Below the pieces are notes generated by a model, which was given only the letters and a program-made list of their open reading frames with translations, did no database searches and was not told where the DNA came from. From Membranipora membranacea (lineage: Eukaryota > Bryozoa > Gymnolaemata > Cheilostomatida > Membraniporidae), in assembly GCA_914767715.1 (NCBI GenBank), contig OU612070.1, positions 24,976,025 to 25,040,024 of the forward strand: 64,000 nt of DNA, in the 5' to 3' direction. Both the position numbers and the translations under genes were made by a program. Of this stretch, positions 23,261-35,735 are shown in pieces; position 1 is the first letter of the stretch, and every line of letters begins with the position of its first letter.

Positions 23261-23598
23261 GTCCGTGCCATTATTTTATAGAGCAGTCACAGCTAGGCTG
23301 CTTCTGGCCTATCAGGATAAAAGTCACTTAGGAATTTCTAGCGGTTTTAGCGTTCCGCAGAGCGTGAATTTAGCATGTGAATAGTGTTTGATGACGAGAT
23401 ACTTGAGTCTTTTATTTACTTACATACGAAGATGTATTTTCATGTCGATTAGGGTGTTTTATTGTCATTTAATACGATTTTAAATAAGCCGATCCATCGT
23501 CTATTCCGTCGTCTTCACCCGGAACTAGAGATGATCGTCCTCAATTATCCGCTTGGCTGTGAAGTAGCAGAGATCGTCGCAGTCCTCCACCATCTGAG

Positions 23599-23736
23599 GT
23601 AACTGAAAAGATGTCTTTTTGGTTGGCGCTATAGTTGCATCTTTGTGTCTGATAATGTCCTGTATTTATGCTGCGTGTAACGATTTAGTGTTCTGTCTCG
23701 ATAGTGAGTTATATTGGGAGAATTCTTATGAGTTGG
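23599..23736 (+). repeat. 138-bp direct repeat, right copy
   Basis: Partner of 21850-21987. No retrotransposon frame, primer-binding site or polypurine tract is evident in the 1.6 kb between them, so I do not call these LTRs. Confidence 0.85.
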
Positions 23737-23739
23737 ATA

Positions 23740-24615
23740 GTGTGAGATGTTAATAAGGAAAGAGTGAGCTGATAGAATTGCTACTTTTATTCTCGATCCC
23801 AATATCACAACTGACAACAATTAGGGGAACATTACATTATATACGATACTCATTAGTGATGCGCAGCATTAAAAGGAAACATTATTAACATACCAGGGAA
23901 TTTAATTGCTCATTATTTTTAACTAACACAATCTACTTATGAATCAATCATTAAGGTCCGACATTCCTCTGGTAATGAAACCTTAATTAAAATGTCAATA
24001 TCCAGATAAAACACGTGTCTAGATAAATTTCAATAATGAAAACCTATGATGTTTGAGCTTTAACCCTACACTGAAATGTTTAAGTATGTTTCTGTTGGGT
24101 CTTAGTTTAAGCTCTTAGTAATAATTGAATTTAAACTAACTTTGCTTTGTTTTGTTTTACAGATTATGTGGGTTTAATGGTGATTTCCTGTCTGCACAGC
24201 ATGCTGGGTTAAATCTCAATGCATACTCTACTACACTATCGCCCTGATTCGATTTCATATCTTTAACTCTAAAGTCCTTGGTTCTCATATCATCGAATTC
24301 GAAGTCAGCCAACAAGCAGCACAGCTCTCACAACAAGCAGATCAAGCCTATAATAATCATGTCGAAACAGATCACCACAGCTATTCAAATTGACAACATG
24401 TGGATGACAATGGAACTCATGACCAAAAAAAAAGATAATCAGAAACCAGTGTAATTTGTGTTATGATGTCTGATGACCTAGGCCTCACCCTTAGTCTTAG
24501 CTTTTGAATTTTGCAAGCTCATTGTTTTTCTCGCTTTTTTTAAACTAATTACCCATAATATGTGCAAAGGTAATTATTTTTGACAAGTGTCATATTGTTA
24601 TGGTATTTCTAATCC
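23740..24615. other. No gene seen
   Basis: AT-rich sequence without a coding frame of note. Ends at the ATG/GAT microsatellite. Confidence 0.5.
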
Positions 24616-24616
24616 A

Positions 24617-24661
<45 letters not shown>
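24617..24661 (+). repeat. (GAT)n microsatellite
   Basis: About 15 trinucleotide units, uninterrupted. Confidence 0.97.
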
Positions 24662-24662
<1 letters not shown>

Positions 24663-24779
24663 AATTTGTATGGTTTCGGCCTAGGGTCCGGTTCAGAAAT
24701 GTATTTGTAGAATATTAACTAGTTATTTATTGCACTGTGAGTTTATATGATGAACACATGCCTAAATTATAAGCACAAC

Positions 24780-25290
24780 TATAGTGATGATGTTGTTGTT
24801 GGTGATGCATTGACGCAACCTAATGCTTTCACCAAATTCTTGGGAATTTTTATTGATGATAAACTCTCTTTTAATAAGCATAATGTAACACACAATTGTT
24901 TTTAATGCGTAAATTGAAATCCATAGGTCTTGACAGCGATGGCTAAAGGACTTTTTATCTTAGCAACATCCGTCCCATTATCTGTTATGCCTCGCCTGCA
25001 CGGTTTTCCCTCATTGGTGACACAAACTGTGAAACATTAGAGCGTCTCCGGCGCTCAGCCTCAAAGATTATACTGCCTGATCATGACTATGAAGATCGGC
25101 TAGGAATGTTACGCATTCCCTATCTATCTCTTCTCTTTGATAGCTCATACAGTCACTTCACAAAGATTTTAAACGATGAATCCCATCCACTTTATAGTCG
25201 CTTAAGTTTTAACAGTAACAGAACTTCCTCTCGAGCCAAACAAGTATTCCGTCCAAAACGATGCGTGCGGAACCACAAAGAGGTCTAACA
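24780..25290 (+). mobile_element. LINE RT fragment, frame-broken
   Basis: Around 24800-24890 the plus strand encodes ALTQPNAFTKFLGIFIDDKL, the conserved block after the catalytic motif of LINE reverse transcriptases. Several stops and shifts follow, then the C-terminal region is readable again at 25106-25288 (SLLFDSSYSHFTKILNDES). The last part, from about 25122, is duplicated in inverted form at 16960-17137. Confidence 0.7.
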
Positions 25291-25455
25291 GCTTTTTTAA
25301 CTATTTTATGACCTATCATGATAATGGTCTTGTATATTGTACTTAACCGTACCTAACTGCAGTATATCCTTTTAGTTATGTATTTTTATTTTTGCAGCTA
25401 CCAGTTTTTTAACCCACATCATCTCGTATACATGTATATTGAGTATGGCAGAATG

Positions 25456-25659
25456 TAATACAAATACAAATACAAATACAAATACAATAACAAATACAAG
25501 TACAAATACAAATACAAATACAAATACAAATACAAATACAAATACAAATACAAATACAAATACAAATACAAATACAAATACAAATACAAATACAAATACA
25601 AATACAAATACAAATACAAATACAAATACAAATACAAATACAAATACAAATACAAATAC
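25456..25659 (-). repeat. (CAAATA)n microsatellite
   Basis: Counterpart of 16591-16798 on the opposite strand, about 34 units and purer (only one CAATAA and one CAAGTA variant). Asn-Thr or Phe-Val frames across it are not genes. Confidence 0.97.
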
Positions 25660-26066
25660 GACATGTGATTGACCCTTAGTTTTGTACTGTCGCACATTTC
25701 GGAAATAAAATCTGTTATCCCCGTTGTCGAAGATTTTGACTGTGTGTTTGTGTCCCTCTAATTTTCTTGTACGGTTAATCATTTGCTGCATCTGACGGTA
25801 CGGCTGCGTCTGGGCCTGAATTTATAGGCATTACGTGATGATACTCTTTGATTGGTATTGAAAATGATACGATTGTACATAGGATGAGACTCGTTTCTTA
25901 AAATACTACTGAAATGATTAGCACAGATTGAGAACATAAAATCATTGAGGTTGGTAAGTTGCAAAGCTAAGCAGCCTTCCTCATAACTAAATTCTTGGAG
26001 GATAACTCTCAATGCTGCCTTTTGTACCCTTTCAAGCCTTAATTTGTTATGCTGAGACAAAAAGTA
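25660..26066 (-). mobile_element. LINE RT C-terminal fragment truncating transporter copy A
   Basis: Minus-strand frame encodes HNKLRLERVQKAALRVILQE as in 16182-16470. It abuts the remaining exon 2 tail of copy A at 26066/26067, at the same exon nucleotide as in copy C. So the junction arose once, before A and C separated. Confidence 0.72.
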
Positions 26067-26189
26067 TATTGTCTCTGCAGGTGGCGATTCACTGCGCCAT
26101 AGGTAGGTGACAGTGACCATAAACAATACAACCTATAGTGTCCTATGATGATCCAGCCTTCATGATAATAGTATCAAACTCTCTGAAGT

Positions 26190-26300
26190 CTTTTTATCAA
26201 TGTATGCCAAATCAGATCCACTATATAAATTGTCATTTGTTGCAAATGTATTTTGGTCGATAATAAAGTACCCATCAATCAATCAATATATAATGAGACA
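26190..26300 (+). mobile_element. LINE 3'-tail fragment in intron 2 of copy A
   Basis: Ends GATAATAAAGTACCCATCAA with further ATCA units. Shared with copy C at 15957-16068, absent from copy B. Confidence 0.7.
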
Positions 26301-28265
26301 ATAGGCAGACATATGCCATGGAAAGAAAATTGATTTTTAATAATCAATGTACTGACCAATAAATCATGGTTATTCCCTTACATCCTTAGTACCCAGTTTA
26401 GAGCTATTGTGTTCCAGTGTAGGGGATTTACAATGATTTATGGGTTTGACATTGATTAGTAAAAACGAACTTTTTTTCCACAGCACATGTCCGCTTTTGC
26501 CTATTGTATTGGTAATTTGGTAGCATCGCTCATATTCACCGCTATGATGCCCATTTTCAGGTCTTGATTCGATTGATTTAATTCCAATAAGGGTCTATCC
26601 AAAATTCTCTTCCCTTTATCTTTTTGCAGCAGCGTGTCAAAGTCAGTTTCTAATCCAATATTTTCAACTTTCTGCCGACAGTGAATCATTTTCAAGATAA
26701 ATTTATAATTTGGTCTGCAATTACTGTATAAATCATAAAATTGGTGATCATCAAACAATAAGGAAAAGAGATATCAGCTGATGATATTTGGCACATGATT
26801 CTCCGTCTGTGTCCGTGTCAATGATCCTGAGATGATTTACTTTCACTTCCTTATTGGTCGGGAAACCGTGTAGTGTGTACCACATGTATAATCTGTGATT
26901 TAGCGGTAATATGTCAACCTGAGCATGTCCAAACTTTTCATATATCGTAATTATATCTGACCTCACGCTTTACAGTTTTTAATGACGTCATGATAACCGC
27001 TATGTCTAGGATTGCTGTTCTAAGATAAAGAGTGAAATTGATTGAATTTATGAATGGATTTAACATGTAGTCAATATATGAAATGTTATATAGAATACAC
27101 AGCTGTCACCTCATTGCTGATTCTGAGATCTACTGCAAATTGGTTGGAAATATTTTTATGCCTATGAATAAAATAAGCGTTTCAAATGATGCACACATCA
27201 AGGATATTTTGGTTTCAGCTATAAACTACATCATTTGAATCTTTTGAGAAGAAACAACAAAATTAAAGAATTTATAGGCAATTGAAGTGTTGCCCCATGC
27301 AGAGTGTGATGTGATTGCACACTGCAAAGCCTATAAAATACAGAACACAGCAGGTAGATAATTGAGATAAATATTACATTAGTTTTAATGCTCAGAGTGG
27401 GGTTGGTTACCAAGGTTGCTGATAGTAGCATTTAAATTTCAACCACAGTCCCAGCAATGTAGATGGTAATGAAATGTTACTATTAACAACCTGGCAAAGT
27501 TTAAGCACTACAGAAATGGAACCTAAAGAAATGAAACTATAAATGCCTAATAGTACATTGGTGTGTAGGTCATTGCCCGACCAAGGGCTCTCACTCCATA
27601 TGTCATGGTGTGATTGATTAATTAAAATGCATTTTTACAACCCATTATTTCCCATTTGTTCAGTTTGCGGAAATTGCACATTACAAACTTAAATTGGTCT
27701 TTTCTTATCAGAGATATTATCAGTCATCTGTTATCTGTTGCCACTCAAAATTAATGGTCTGCTTCAGCCCTGTCTTGGGCAATGACATTGCCTAAAGCTC
27801 TTTCACAGTATATTCATTCTGCTTCTGCCCCATTAAATAAAGCCAAGGTGAGATTTTGCAAGCTAGGAAAATTCCTGGGTACAAATGACATATTATAATT
27901 ATTGGCCTATCATTTTTCGAGTAGTAGGCCTGGAGATATTGGGTAAAATTCTCCTGGGAAATTTGTTATACATTTTTGACCATACATAAGCTAATTGATA
28001 ATACCTCTTCTGTTTTCAATAATTTTTTTCCCCACTAATTTCCAAATTGAAATCCTAGTGAATCTACTTGTAAATTAGGTGTGATTTGAGGATACAGCGC
28101 CTATTCCAATATTCCCAACGCCATCTCCTTCGCTATATCTGTGGTGCGCATTCACCTGCATGTAGATAGTGATCGCGACCTTTCAAGGATCCATCATTTC
28201 TCGATCCTTAGACTGAGACACCCTGTGAACTAAACCAACACTTTTAACCCAACATTTCATAGCAC

Positions 28266-28620
28266 AAAGGAGTCAGGAGTGGTCTTATGGTTAAGGGTAC
28301 GGATCTTTAAGGTCCAGGTTCAGTTCCCGGCGCCGGCAGTCATTTGTGATTTGGTACTGGCACGCCATTCATCCTAGCCAGGTCCTTGCGGAACGGGACA
28401 AAAAATACTGGAGGTCCACTGTGTGTTTGCACACCCCACACGCAGTAAAAAGAACCCCCTCTGCCTCTTCATTATAAAGAGTAGCCGGGTTTCCGGCGGG
28501 CATGGGTATAGAGTGCGGCATGAGTATTATGGGTCCCAGTACCTGTACCCAAGAGAGGATAACTCTCTCAGCTTCAAAAATTATGATAGCACCAAGGATG
28601 ATCTCTATACATACACACCG
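28266..28620 (+). mobile_element. tRNA-derived SINE, most complete plus-strand copy
   Basis: The head (28270-28343) has A-box-like GTGGTCTTATGGTTAAGG, a CTTTAAG anticodon-like loop and B-box-like GGTTCAGTTCC. The body follows with CTGGCACGCCATTCATCCTA, CCAGGTCCTTGCGG, GGTCCACTGTGTG and CTCTGC-TCTTCATTATAAAG. Related copies are at 43560-43885 (minus, complete), 32935-33055 (minus, partial), 11870-12005 (plus, partial) and 39227-39350 (plus, 5'-deleted). Confidence 0.75.
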
Positions 28621-31103
28621 TGACTGATTTGAGTTAACCTCTCGTATGAGGACCGATAGTGAGCGCTCTGCTGCTGACGTTTGGAGCTCGTGTAATGATC
28701 ATGAGTGGTTCCTTGATTCTGACTGACGGTATTATAGCCAGTGCATATGTACCTGATATTCTCTATCTGTATCTGACGTTGGGAGTGATAAATGGTGAGT
28801 TAATCCCTGGGACAACTTGACAGGTCTGGATTGGTTACCTGGAAGGTCTGAATCAGGGACCTGATTGTTGAATAGGCCCCTTGTTAATCGGTGAACCCAT
28901 TATATCCGCAAGTGAAAAGTTTGCCGTTTCAAAAATGCTTGAAATAGCTAATTTAAACCATGGTTAAGATTTACTTACCCTCAACACCTTATATAGCCTC
29001 CTTTCTGAGCTAGCCAAAATTAAGTGCTAGCTAACATTATGTCAACCTCAACTATCAAAACCATGCTCTAGCTAACATTTACTCCTCTAAGGTAGTTCGT
29101 AGCTGTAATATTTTGAGACCCTACCCCAATAGTTTATCTTCTGATCCATATGAGCGTCACCTCGTCATATAAAGCCATGCAGCCCTGTTCTCCCAAAATT
29201 TTGTAGAATGATATTGAGTTGTGTCTGGATTTACCATTTTCTTATGTCGTAATCATTGCCCCTTTTTCTAATGCAGGGATAGATATGGGACTGCTCTACC
29301 AGACCTCCTGTGTTCTCAGTAGTTATTATTTCTATAAGAGGCGAGGATTAGTGAACGGAGTCGTCTCCTGTGGTACTGGAGTAGGACTGATGGTGTTTCC
29401 ACTCTTCTTGTCGTATGTGCTGGAGCTTATGGGATTGATCGGCACTTTCCATATTGCTCTACAGTTAATGATATGCGGCGCTGCCATAATTCCAGCAGAA
29501 AGGTTGATGCGTCGAAAACTCATGAGAGACAGCAAAGAGGGTGAAATAGGACTGAAGAGTATCGCTGATGGGGAGCAAGAAGAAATAAAGACAAAGAAAA
29601 GTTTTTTTGATCATATGAGAAATGTCAAGAAGAATTCAATGGAGCTCAAACTCTTCTACAAACCTTCATTCTGCTTATTCACTCTGTCGGCTGTGCTGTG
29701 GAGATTTGCCTACTTCACCCCGATGGTCTTTCTACCGAGTCGTGCAATCTCGTTCGGCCATTCCAGTGAGGCGACTGCTCTGCTGCTCACCCTCTCAGGA
29801 GCAGCCAGTATATTAGGACGTGTGGTGTATGGGCTTTTAGCAGATGTTCAGCGACTGCGACAGTTCAGGCCACAATTATTTGCCTCTGCTTTCATATTTG
29901 CGGGACTGTCGCAGTTGTTAATTTTGGAGAAGAGTACTACCACCAAATACTTTACGCAATGCTTTATGGAGCGTTCCTGGGTGAGTAAATATAACCCATA
30001 TATATAATAGGGCAGATATAGATGACATAGATGTGGTGTCAAGAATTTGATATAAGAACTGGCCTTAACCACTTACAACAGAGAAGTGAGAATTTGAAAG
30101 TGTAAGCTACCACCAGCTTTATTTTGTCTGTGCTGTGACTCCAAATAATAAATTTGATTACAGCCTAGTGCCCTTGTGAGAAATCATCATGATATTGCAC
30201 TGAATGCTTAATATTTGGGCAGATATACATATCCCGGAAGTTAATATTTATAATATAACCAATCATTTTGGAAGCCCACAAAATATTATCAAGGCTTGAT
30301 ATAAATATCGGGTTGTCTTTTCACAAAACAATCTTGCGTATGTTTTCAGTGTTATTGTGGAGTTGGGAACAAACAATATTCTCGTGTAATACAGTCATCC
30401 AAATTTATGTTCTAGTCACACTCTTTGCGTATCGACCATATTAATTATCAGAGTATATGAATATTCCACTACATGTGAATGTATCTGATGCAGCCAGTAA
30501 GTTTAGAAAATACAAATGAAAATAATTTAATATCTGCTGTATTTTAGGTGGCACATTTAGATTACGCACTACAGTGCTTGCAGATCTGATAGGTATGGAT
30601 AACTTACCACAAGGGTTCGGTATGGTGAGTATGCTGGAGGCTGTCATCATGATGGCAGGACCAATCTCAGCAGGTGAGCATACAGTACAGCATCATTCAA
30701 GCGGCAGCGATAATCTTCCTGCTAGCACTAAATCAAATAATCAAAGTCAGCCTTTGAAAATCCTTACAAAGTTGGTATGGGGGATAATGCAGTTGTACGC
30801 AATGGTCTTCCAATAGATTTTCAAGCTAACCATTGAAATAAATTATTGTTTGTTCTAATGTCCAACTTTGGTTGACCTTGCCGTGTGCGGTTATTGTTTG
30901 TAGCCTGGCTGTATGACTGGTCACAGGACTATGGAGTGGTGTACCTCTACGCTGGTTGTGTTCTCATAGCAAGTGGACTTGTCATCCTGCTCCTACCGCT
31001 CGCGTCAATCATACAAGGACAATTACAATCAAGTTCCACACAGCACGAAACCCAGACAGAGTCTGCGGGTAATAGTGCCTACATCGATGATGAGAAACTG
31101 TAA

Positions 31104-32935
31104 CTGTGCCATGCCACATACCTGTGATCTCACCTTGTGCTTTCGAGAAACATAGTGCCATTTTTCACTAGTGGCTATAGAAGCAGCTACAAGCAGACAA
31201 TGTCAAAGTGATTCATTTTATCATTGTCCTCCCTCCGATCTTATTGTTCACTTATTTATTTTTGCAATAAAAAGAATCCAAAGTTACTCAGGGAAGCCAA
31301 TTAACATTATAATTACTTACATGGATATTTTGAGAACAGATTAATTTCATTAAAATTTTGTGTCTATGTTAATGTTATCTTTGATGAGGATCCTGTAAAA
31401 CATTAATGATTCTGTTCCTCCCGGTACTACATCAATTGTTTATCTAAGGTCCAACCAAAAATAGTTTACACCGTATTTCTGAATGAATGCTTAACAAGGA
31501 ACCAGTATATTCCCTAAAGTGGAGTGATATTACAAACAATCGGGTGTCCAAATTTCCCTCCGCAACCCCAGAGGGAACAAACGCTATTAGACATCAGTCA
31601 GATCATGACTTGGTGATGGGATGTAAGAGATGTTACTATAACTTCTGCAACTGTTGCATTTGTCACACATAACCATGACAATCAACCAACGGGGGGGGGG
31701 GGGGGGGGGGGTGAGTAAAACAATGCTGTACCTGATGCTATAATGACATAGAGGAAATGATTTTAGAATTTTAAGTGCAGAACTAGTCTCCACTTTTGTT
31801 GAGGTAGGACAACCATATATCAACAAAACAACTCCTTCAAATTATTAATTAAATGCAACCATAAAGAGGATATCTGGTCCATCTAAGTTACAGGGGAAGA
31901 TAAGAAAAATCAAGACAGAACACAACCAGCACTCTCGATTATCAACGAAGCTTTGATACCATGTTCTGGCCTGTTATAAGACTAACACAGAATGAATTAA
32001 CCATATGTTTCCGATCGACCACATTTGGTCACCCTGTTGATAACAACATGGCGAACTGTGCAGAAGCTTTTAACTTCAGTTAACAAAGTGGCAGAGAGAA
32101 TGCCTGTTTTTCTGGCAAAGAAGAATAGGAACATCAAGAGATTTGGAGACAAGTGTAAAAGAAAGGTTGTGATCTATTTCTTGATTATACTGAAGACCAC
32201 ACTATAGATTGTAACTATTATTATGTATTGGCCAAACAAGGTGAATGGTTGCCAGTTTTATGCTTTTGTCAACTGTAGTCCTAATAAATGTTGTGTTTCA
32301 TCAAAAGACTGAAGTGCAAGGTGGCATATTTATTACTTTTACCTTTATCACTTATTGTGATAGTGATTTTGTTTGAATTCAGTAACGGTGATTGGTATTC
32401 GATCTGTGGTAAACATGGTTGATTCAACACCTTGTGATCAGTTGTAAACATCAATCAGCTGATTTTACACGCTCCTGGTATGACGTTTTCATTCACAAAC
32501 AAATTTCCCACGCTCTGATTCGTGATAATTGTGGTAAAATACTGAAATAAGCAATAAAACATGAATGGCTTAAAGTATTCGAAATTTTTTTGGGTACTTT
32601 GTTAGTTTCTAATTACCTATCCAATCATATAGGTTTTATGAAAATTCGCTAACGCCGTTACTACACCTCAAATACCCTCTTCATGAAATAAGGGTCTCTA
32701 CTCGCACTTAGATTGTTGGCTGACTACAATCTACAATTTCTGCTTTGGGATACTGGTGATCCGGTGCTGTAAAGATAGCCACCATTTTGTAACGCTTGAT
32801 CCCCCAAATAATAACTGAGGAACAGGAAATATCCAAATGAACAACATAACTTGTGCAATTTGTCTCGGGAAATATGTCTTTTCTTTATACACTATAGGTC
32901 TGATTTTGACCGCCCCATTTAGCGGGCTCCTTAAT
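31104..32935 (+). other. 3' flank of transporter copy A
   Basis: No gene. Contains the AATAAA signal in TTTGCAATAAAAAG near 31265 and a 21-base poly-G run (31691-31711). Shared with 41841-43560 and, inverted, with 12006-13816. Confidence 0.7.
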
Positions 32936-33055
32936 GCTCAGGTGTTGTGAGGGGTAGTGACCCTAAACCCTTGCCTGCTGTGGCCAACAACTCTTTATCG
33001 AAGAAGCAGAGGGGGATCTTTATACTGGCATGCAAGCACACAGTAGACCTTCCTC
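32935..33055 (-). mobile_element. Partial SINE copy
   Basis: Reverse complement of the SINE body, with CTTTATCGAAGAAGCAGAGG and GATCTTTATACTGGCATGC. It stops at TTCCTCAACAG where copy B continues for about 535 bp more through the SINE head. Confidence 0.65.
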
Positions 33056-33066
33056 AACAGGTAGGT

Positions 33067-33120
33067 CATAGACTTAATAATAAATTATTATTATTATAAT
33101 AGTTTATCATTAAGTCTATG
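33067..33120. mobile_element. 54-bp palindromic element with 8-bp target duplication
   Basis: Ends CATAGACTTAATAATAAA and TTTATCATTAAGTCTATG are inverted repeats. AGGTAGGT flanks it perfectly on both sides (33059-33066 and 33121-33128). An 8-bp duplication fits hAT-like elements. The same insertion, enlarged internally, is at 44283-44355. Confidence 0.75.
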
Positions 33121-33759
33121 AGGTAGGTTAACCCTTTGTGTGTCATCTATATACAATCAGGCATATAATCCCTCCTGTTAGCTATTCTGGTTAAAATTCA
33201 TTTGAATGACATGAGGTTATAAAACTTGTCATAACTCAAAAACTAATCGGTTTAGAAGGAAAGTTTAAAGTCTTATCCATAAAATTCTTGATCTATCTAT
33301 CCATTTTCTATCTGTCTAGCAATACTAGAAATATATTTAATGATACTGAAACACACAACAAAGTGCATAAATAGACTGATTTTGTGTTTAGCTTATCACA
33401 AATCCCCTCATACTGGTTTTACACAAACAAGATTTATACCACTGGACAGGAAATTTTGTTTGGATGAGAAATAAAAATGATGAACTCTTTACAGGCAATA
33501 TTACCGCCATGCTGCAGGTTACAGCGGAGAGGGTGCAATAAATACAAAGTTTATGCAGGCACTGCTATTGTATTATATTTACGGATCAATGGCTAGTAGT
33601 TGGAAAGCTGCTTTGTACTAGCATTTGAAGGGGGTAACTGTAAATTTCTCAGACTACTATTCGTTTGAGTCTTTACATGATTATCTAATTTTTCATGAGC
33701 ATGGACAATTATTTATTATTCTTCTCATTAAATCATTTATTTTAAGATTGCAATCACCT

Positions 33760-34479
33760 TGGTTTCTTTCAATTGTATTCTCAGTGAATGGATGGAAAGT
33801 AGCCCCCCCCCCCACCCCCTATAAACAAAGCTTGTTAAGACTGGCTAGATGGAAGGTTGAGCTGTATGTTTCTGGTATCCAATTTCAAGAACACCATCAG
33901 ATTTTGTCATAATTGGCACATTGATTGCTTCATTTGCTTGCCCTAAATTGGTTATATTAGATGCCAACAGGAACTTAGTGACTCATCAAATCATTTGGTT
34001 AGGAGGAATGTGTTTGAGAAGTAATAGTCAGTCAGAGAAATGATTACAAATAAAAATTTTAGTCTGAGAAATTCTGTTCAGCTCTTCAGTCCGTTCAGCC
34101 TGTTAAGCAATTTACAGTTACCGTTTGTAAGGTGCTTTGTACTAACTAATAACAAGCATAGTAGTCTATTGCTTCAACTATGTTGCTCAATTCAGGAATA
34201 CACCAACTTGTAATTTGCCTGCCTTTGTACAAGCGATGCCTAAACTGAACCTGAATATTTTCATGCGAGCTTGATGACACTACCTGATGTGAACACACAG
34301 GGTAAACCTCGATTTCCCGAACCTCAAGCAAATCCAAGCAAGGCTCACTCAAACACATGTATCCTCTTGTGATATGCAACAAGATGTGAGACCAGAATGC
34401 ATCAAACCATGATTTTCAATTGGCTATAAATATAAGGACCTTTATTGCGTACGAGAAGTCATGATATGGAGACCAGTAG
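33760..34479. other. Unique spacer between copies A and B
   Basis: Homology between the A and B 3' flanks stops at about 33752 (matching 45022). No gene seen here. Confidence 0.5.
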
Positions 34480-34690
34480 GATACAAAAAATGAATATAAA
34501 AATGAGATTGCAGCCAAAAAATGTGATCTGTGACACATTTCAGAGTAAATACCCTCAAATGATGGAGAAAAGTAATAAGATACAAAACTGCACATAAAAT
34601 GAGATGGCAACCAAATAATGGAATCAAAGGCACATTTCAATGAAAATGTCCCTCAAATGAGGGAGCAGTAATGAGATACAAAAAACTGAG
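34480..34690. repeat. Tandem repeat, period about 97 bp
   Basis: Units start at 34480, 34579 and 34675 with GATACAAAAA, and share AAATGAGATTGCAGCCAAA, CACATTTCA and CCCTCAAATGATGGAG. Confidence 0.75.
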
Positions 34691-35324
34691 AAGGCCTCTC
34701 GGAGAGATGAGCATTGAGAAGCAGGCAAGTAGAATAAAATTCAAAAATATGACTATTTGTAAAAAAGATGAAGGAACGCTGTGATCTTAAGATAATACTA
34801 AAATCTGAATGATATAAAGAGTCATCTACGGCATACCTGAGTATGATACGGAGGGAAGAATTATGATTTGCCTGAGGTAAAACAGTACTGATTGTCAAAA
34901 AGAAGAATTCAATCAAAAGAAGAAAAATAAAGAGATGGCAGAGTAAAATTGTGTGATACTATCGTGTTCTAAACATATGCTCTGTAGCATTTCTTTTCAT
35001 CAAAATAAATACTCAAATATCATAAAAAGTAGCATAATGCCTAACAGAAATGTAAGAAAACTTTAACAATAGTAAAAATTGATAAAATTACTCAGTTAAC
35101 ATGATATTGGATGATAACACAAAAACAAGTTTTTATGGGATGACTAACTTTCATCCTCTGTTTGTGATTTTGTAACCAACGCTTTCCTTTTCATCTTTTC
35201 TTTCTTGAATGAGAATCTGGCACAGACACAGCCAACTGTGTCCAAAAGGGTGAGAATACAAACATTTTTACATCTGTCACGGACTTGATGCCACAACAAT
35301 GATGACGCTGATAAAAGTCACAAG

Positions 35325-35735
35325 AATAGATATTTTTATGTCATTTTATGTAATCATTTTCAATTGGTTTGATTAGCCCTTGAATTTTATTTTGATTAAA
35401 TAATAGAATATAATAAAAAATGACTGCTTTTTCCATGACACTTCGTTCCTGACACCAAATTTCATTGCATTTAATAGCGTTCACCTATTTTTGGAGACAA
35501 TTTCATTTTAATTTATTTTGTAATAAAAGGCACAATAATAGATAATTTTATGACATTTTATGTAATAATTTTCAATTGGTTTGATTTGCACTTGAATTTT
35601 ATTTTGATTAAATAATAGAATATAATAAAAAATGACTGCTTTTTCCATGACACTTCGTCCCTGACACCAAATTTCATTGCATTTGATAGAGTTCACCTAA
35701 ATTTGAACACAATTTAATTTTAATTTAATTTTTTA
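35325..35735. repeat. Tandem duplication, period 212 bp
   Basis: Units at 35325-35536 and 35537-35735 are nearly identical through AATTTTATTTTGATTAAATA, AAAATGACTGCTTTTTCCAT and CTGACACCAAATTTCATTGC. It lies about 300 bp upstream of the copy B start codon, so it is in or near the promoter. Confidence 0.88.

Larger units (their letters stand above)
26067..31103 (+). pseudogene. SLC16-like transporter pseudogene, copy A
   Basis: Exon relics aligned to copy B: exon 2 tail 26067-26102, exon 3 28651-28794, exon 4 29277-29980, exon 5 30548-30673, exon 6 30904-31103. Exon 1 and most of exon 2 are gone, replaced by LINE sequence. Exon 4 lacks 12 bp, removing four residues of a membrane segment (FHIALQLMICGA against FYILAGVALLLMICGA in B), and has a one-base loss near 29909 that shifts the frame after IFAGL. 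The polypyrimidine tract before exon 3 is missing about 15 bp, leaving CTCGTATGAG before the exon. Exons 5 and 6 are still open. No full transporter can be made; a truncated transcript is possible. Confidence 0.92.

Noticed and set aside
21850-23736. LTR retrotransposon
   Set aside because: Direct repeats only 138 bp, no TG/CA ends, no primer-binding site and no coding sequence between.
24617-24661. CRISPR-like or other spaced repeat array
   Set aside because: Simple trinucleotide repeat. No repeat-spacer structure occurs anywhere in this eukaryotic window.
25372-25791. Equivalent repeat proteins across the second microsatellite
   Set aside because: Same artefact on the inverted copy.
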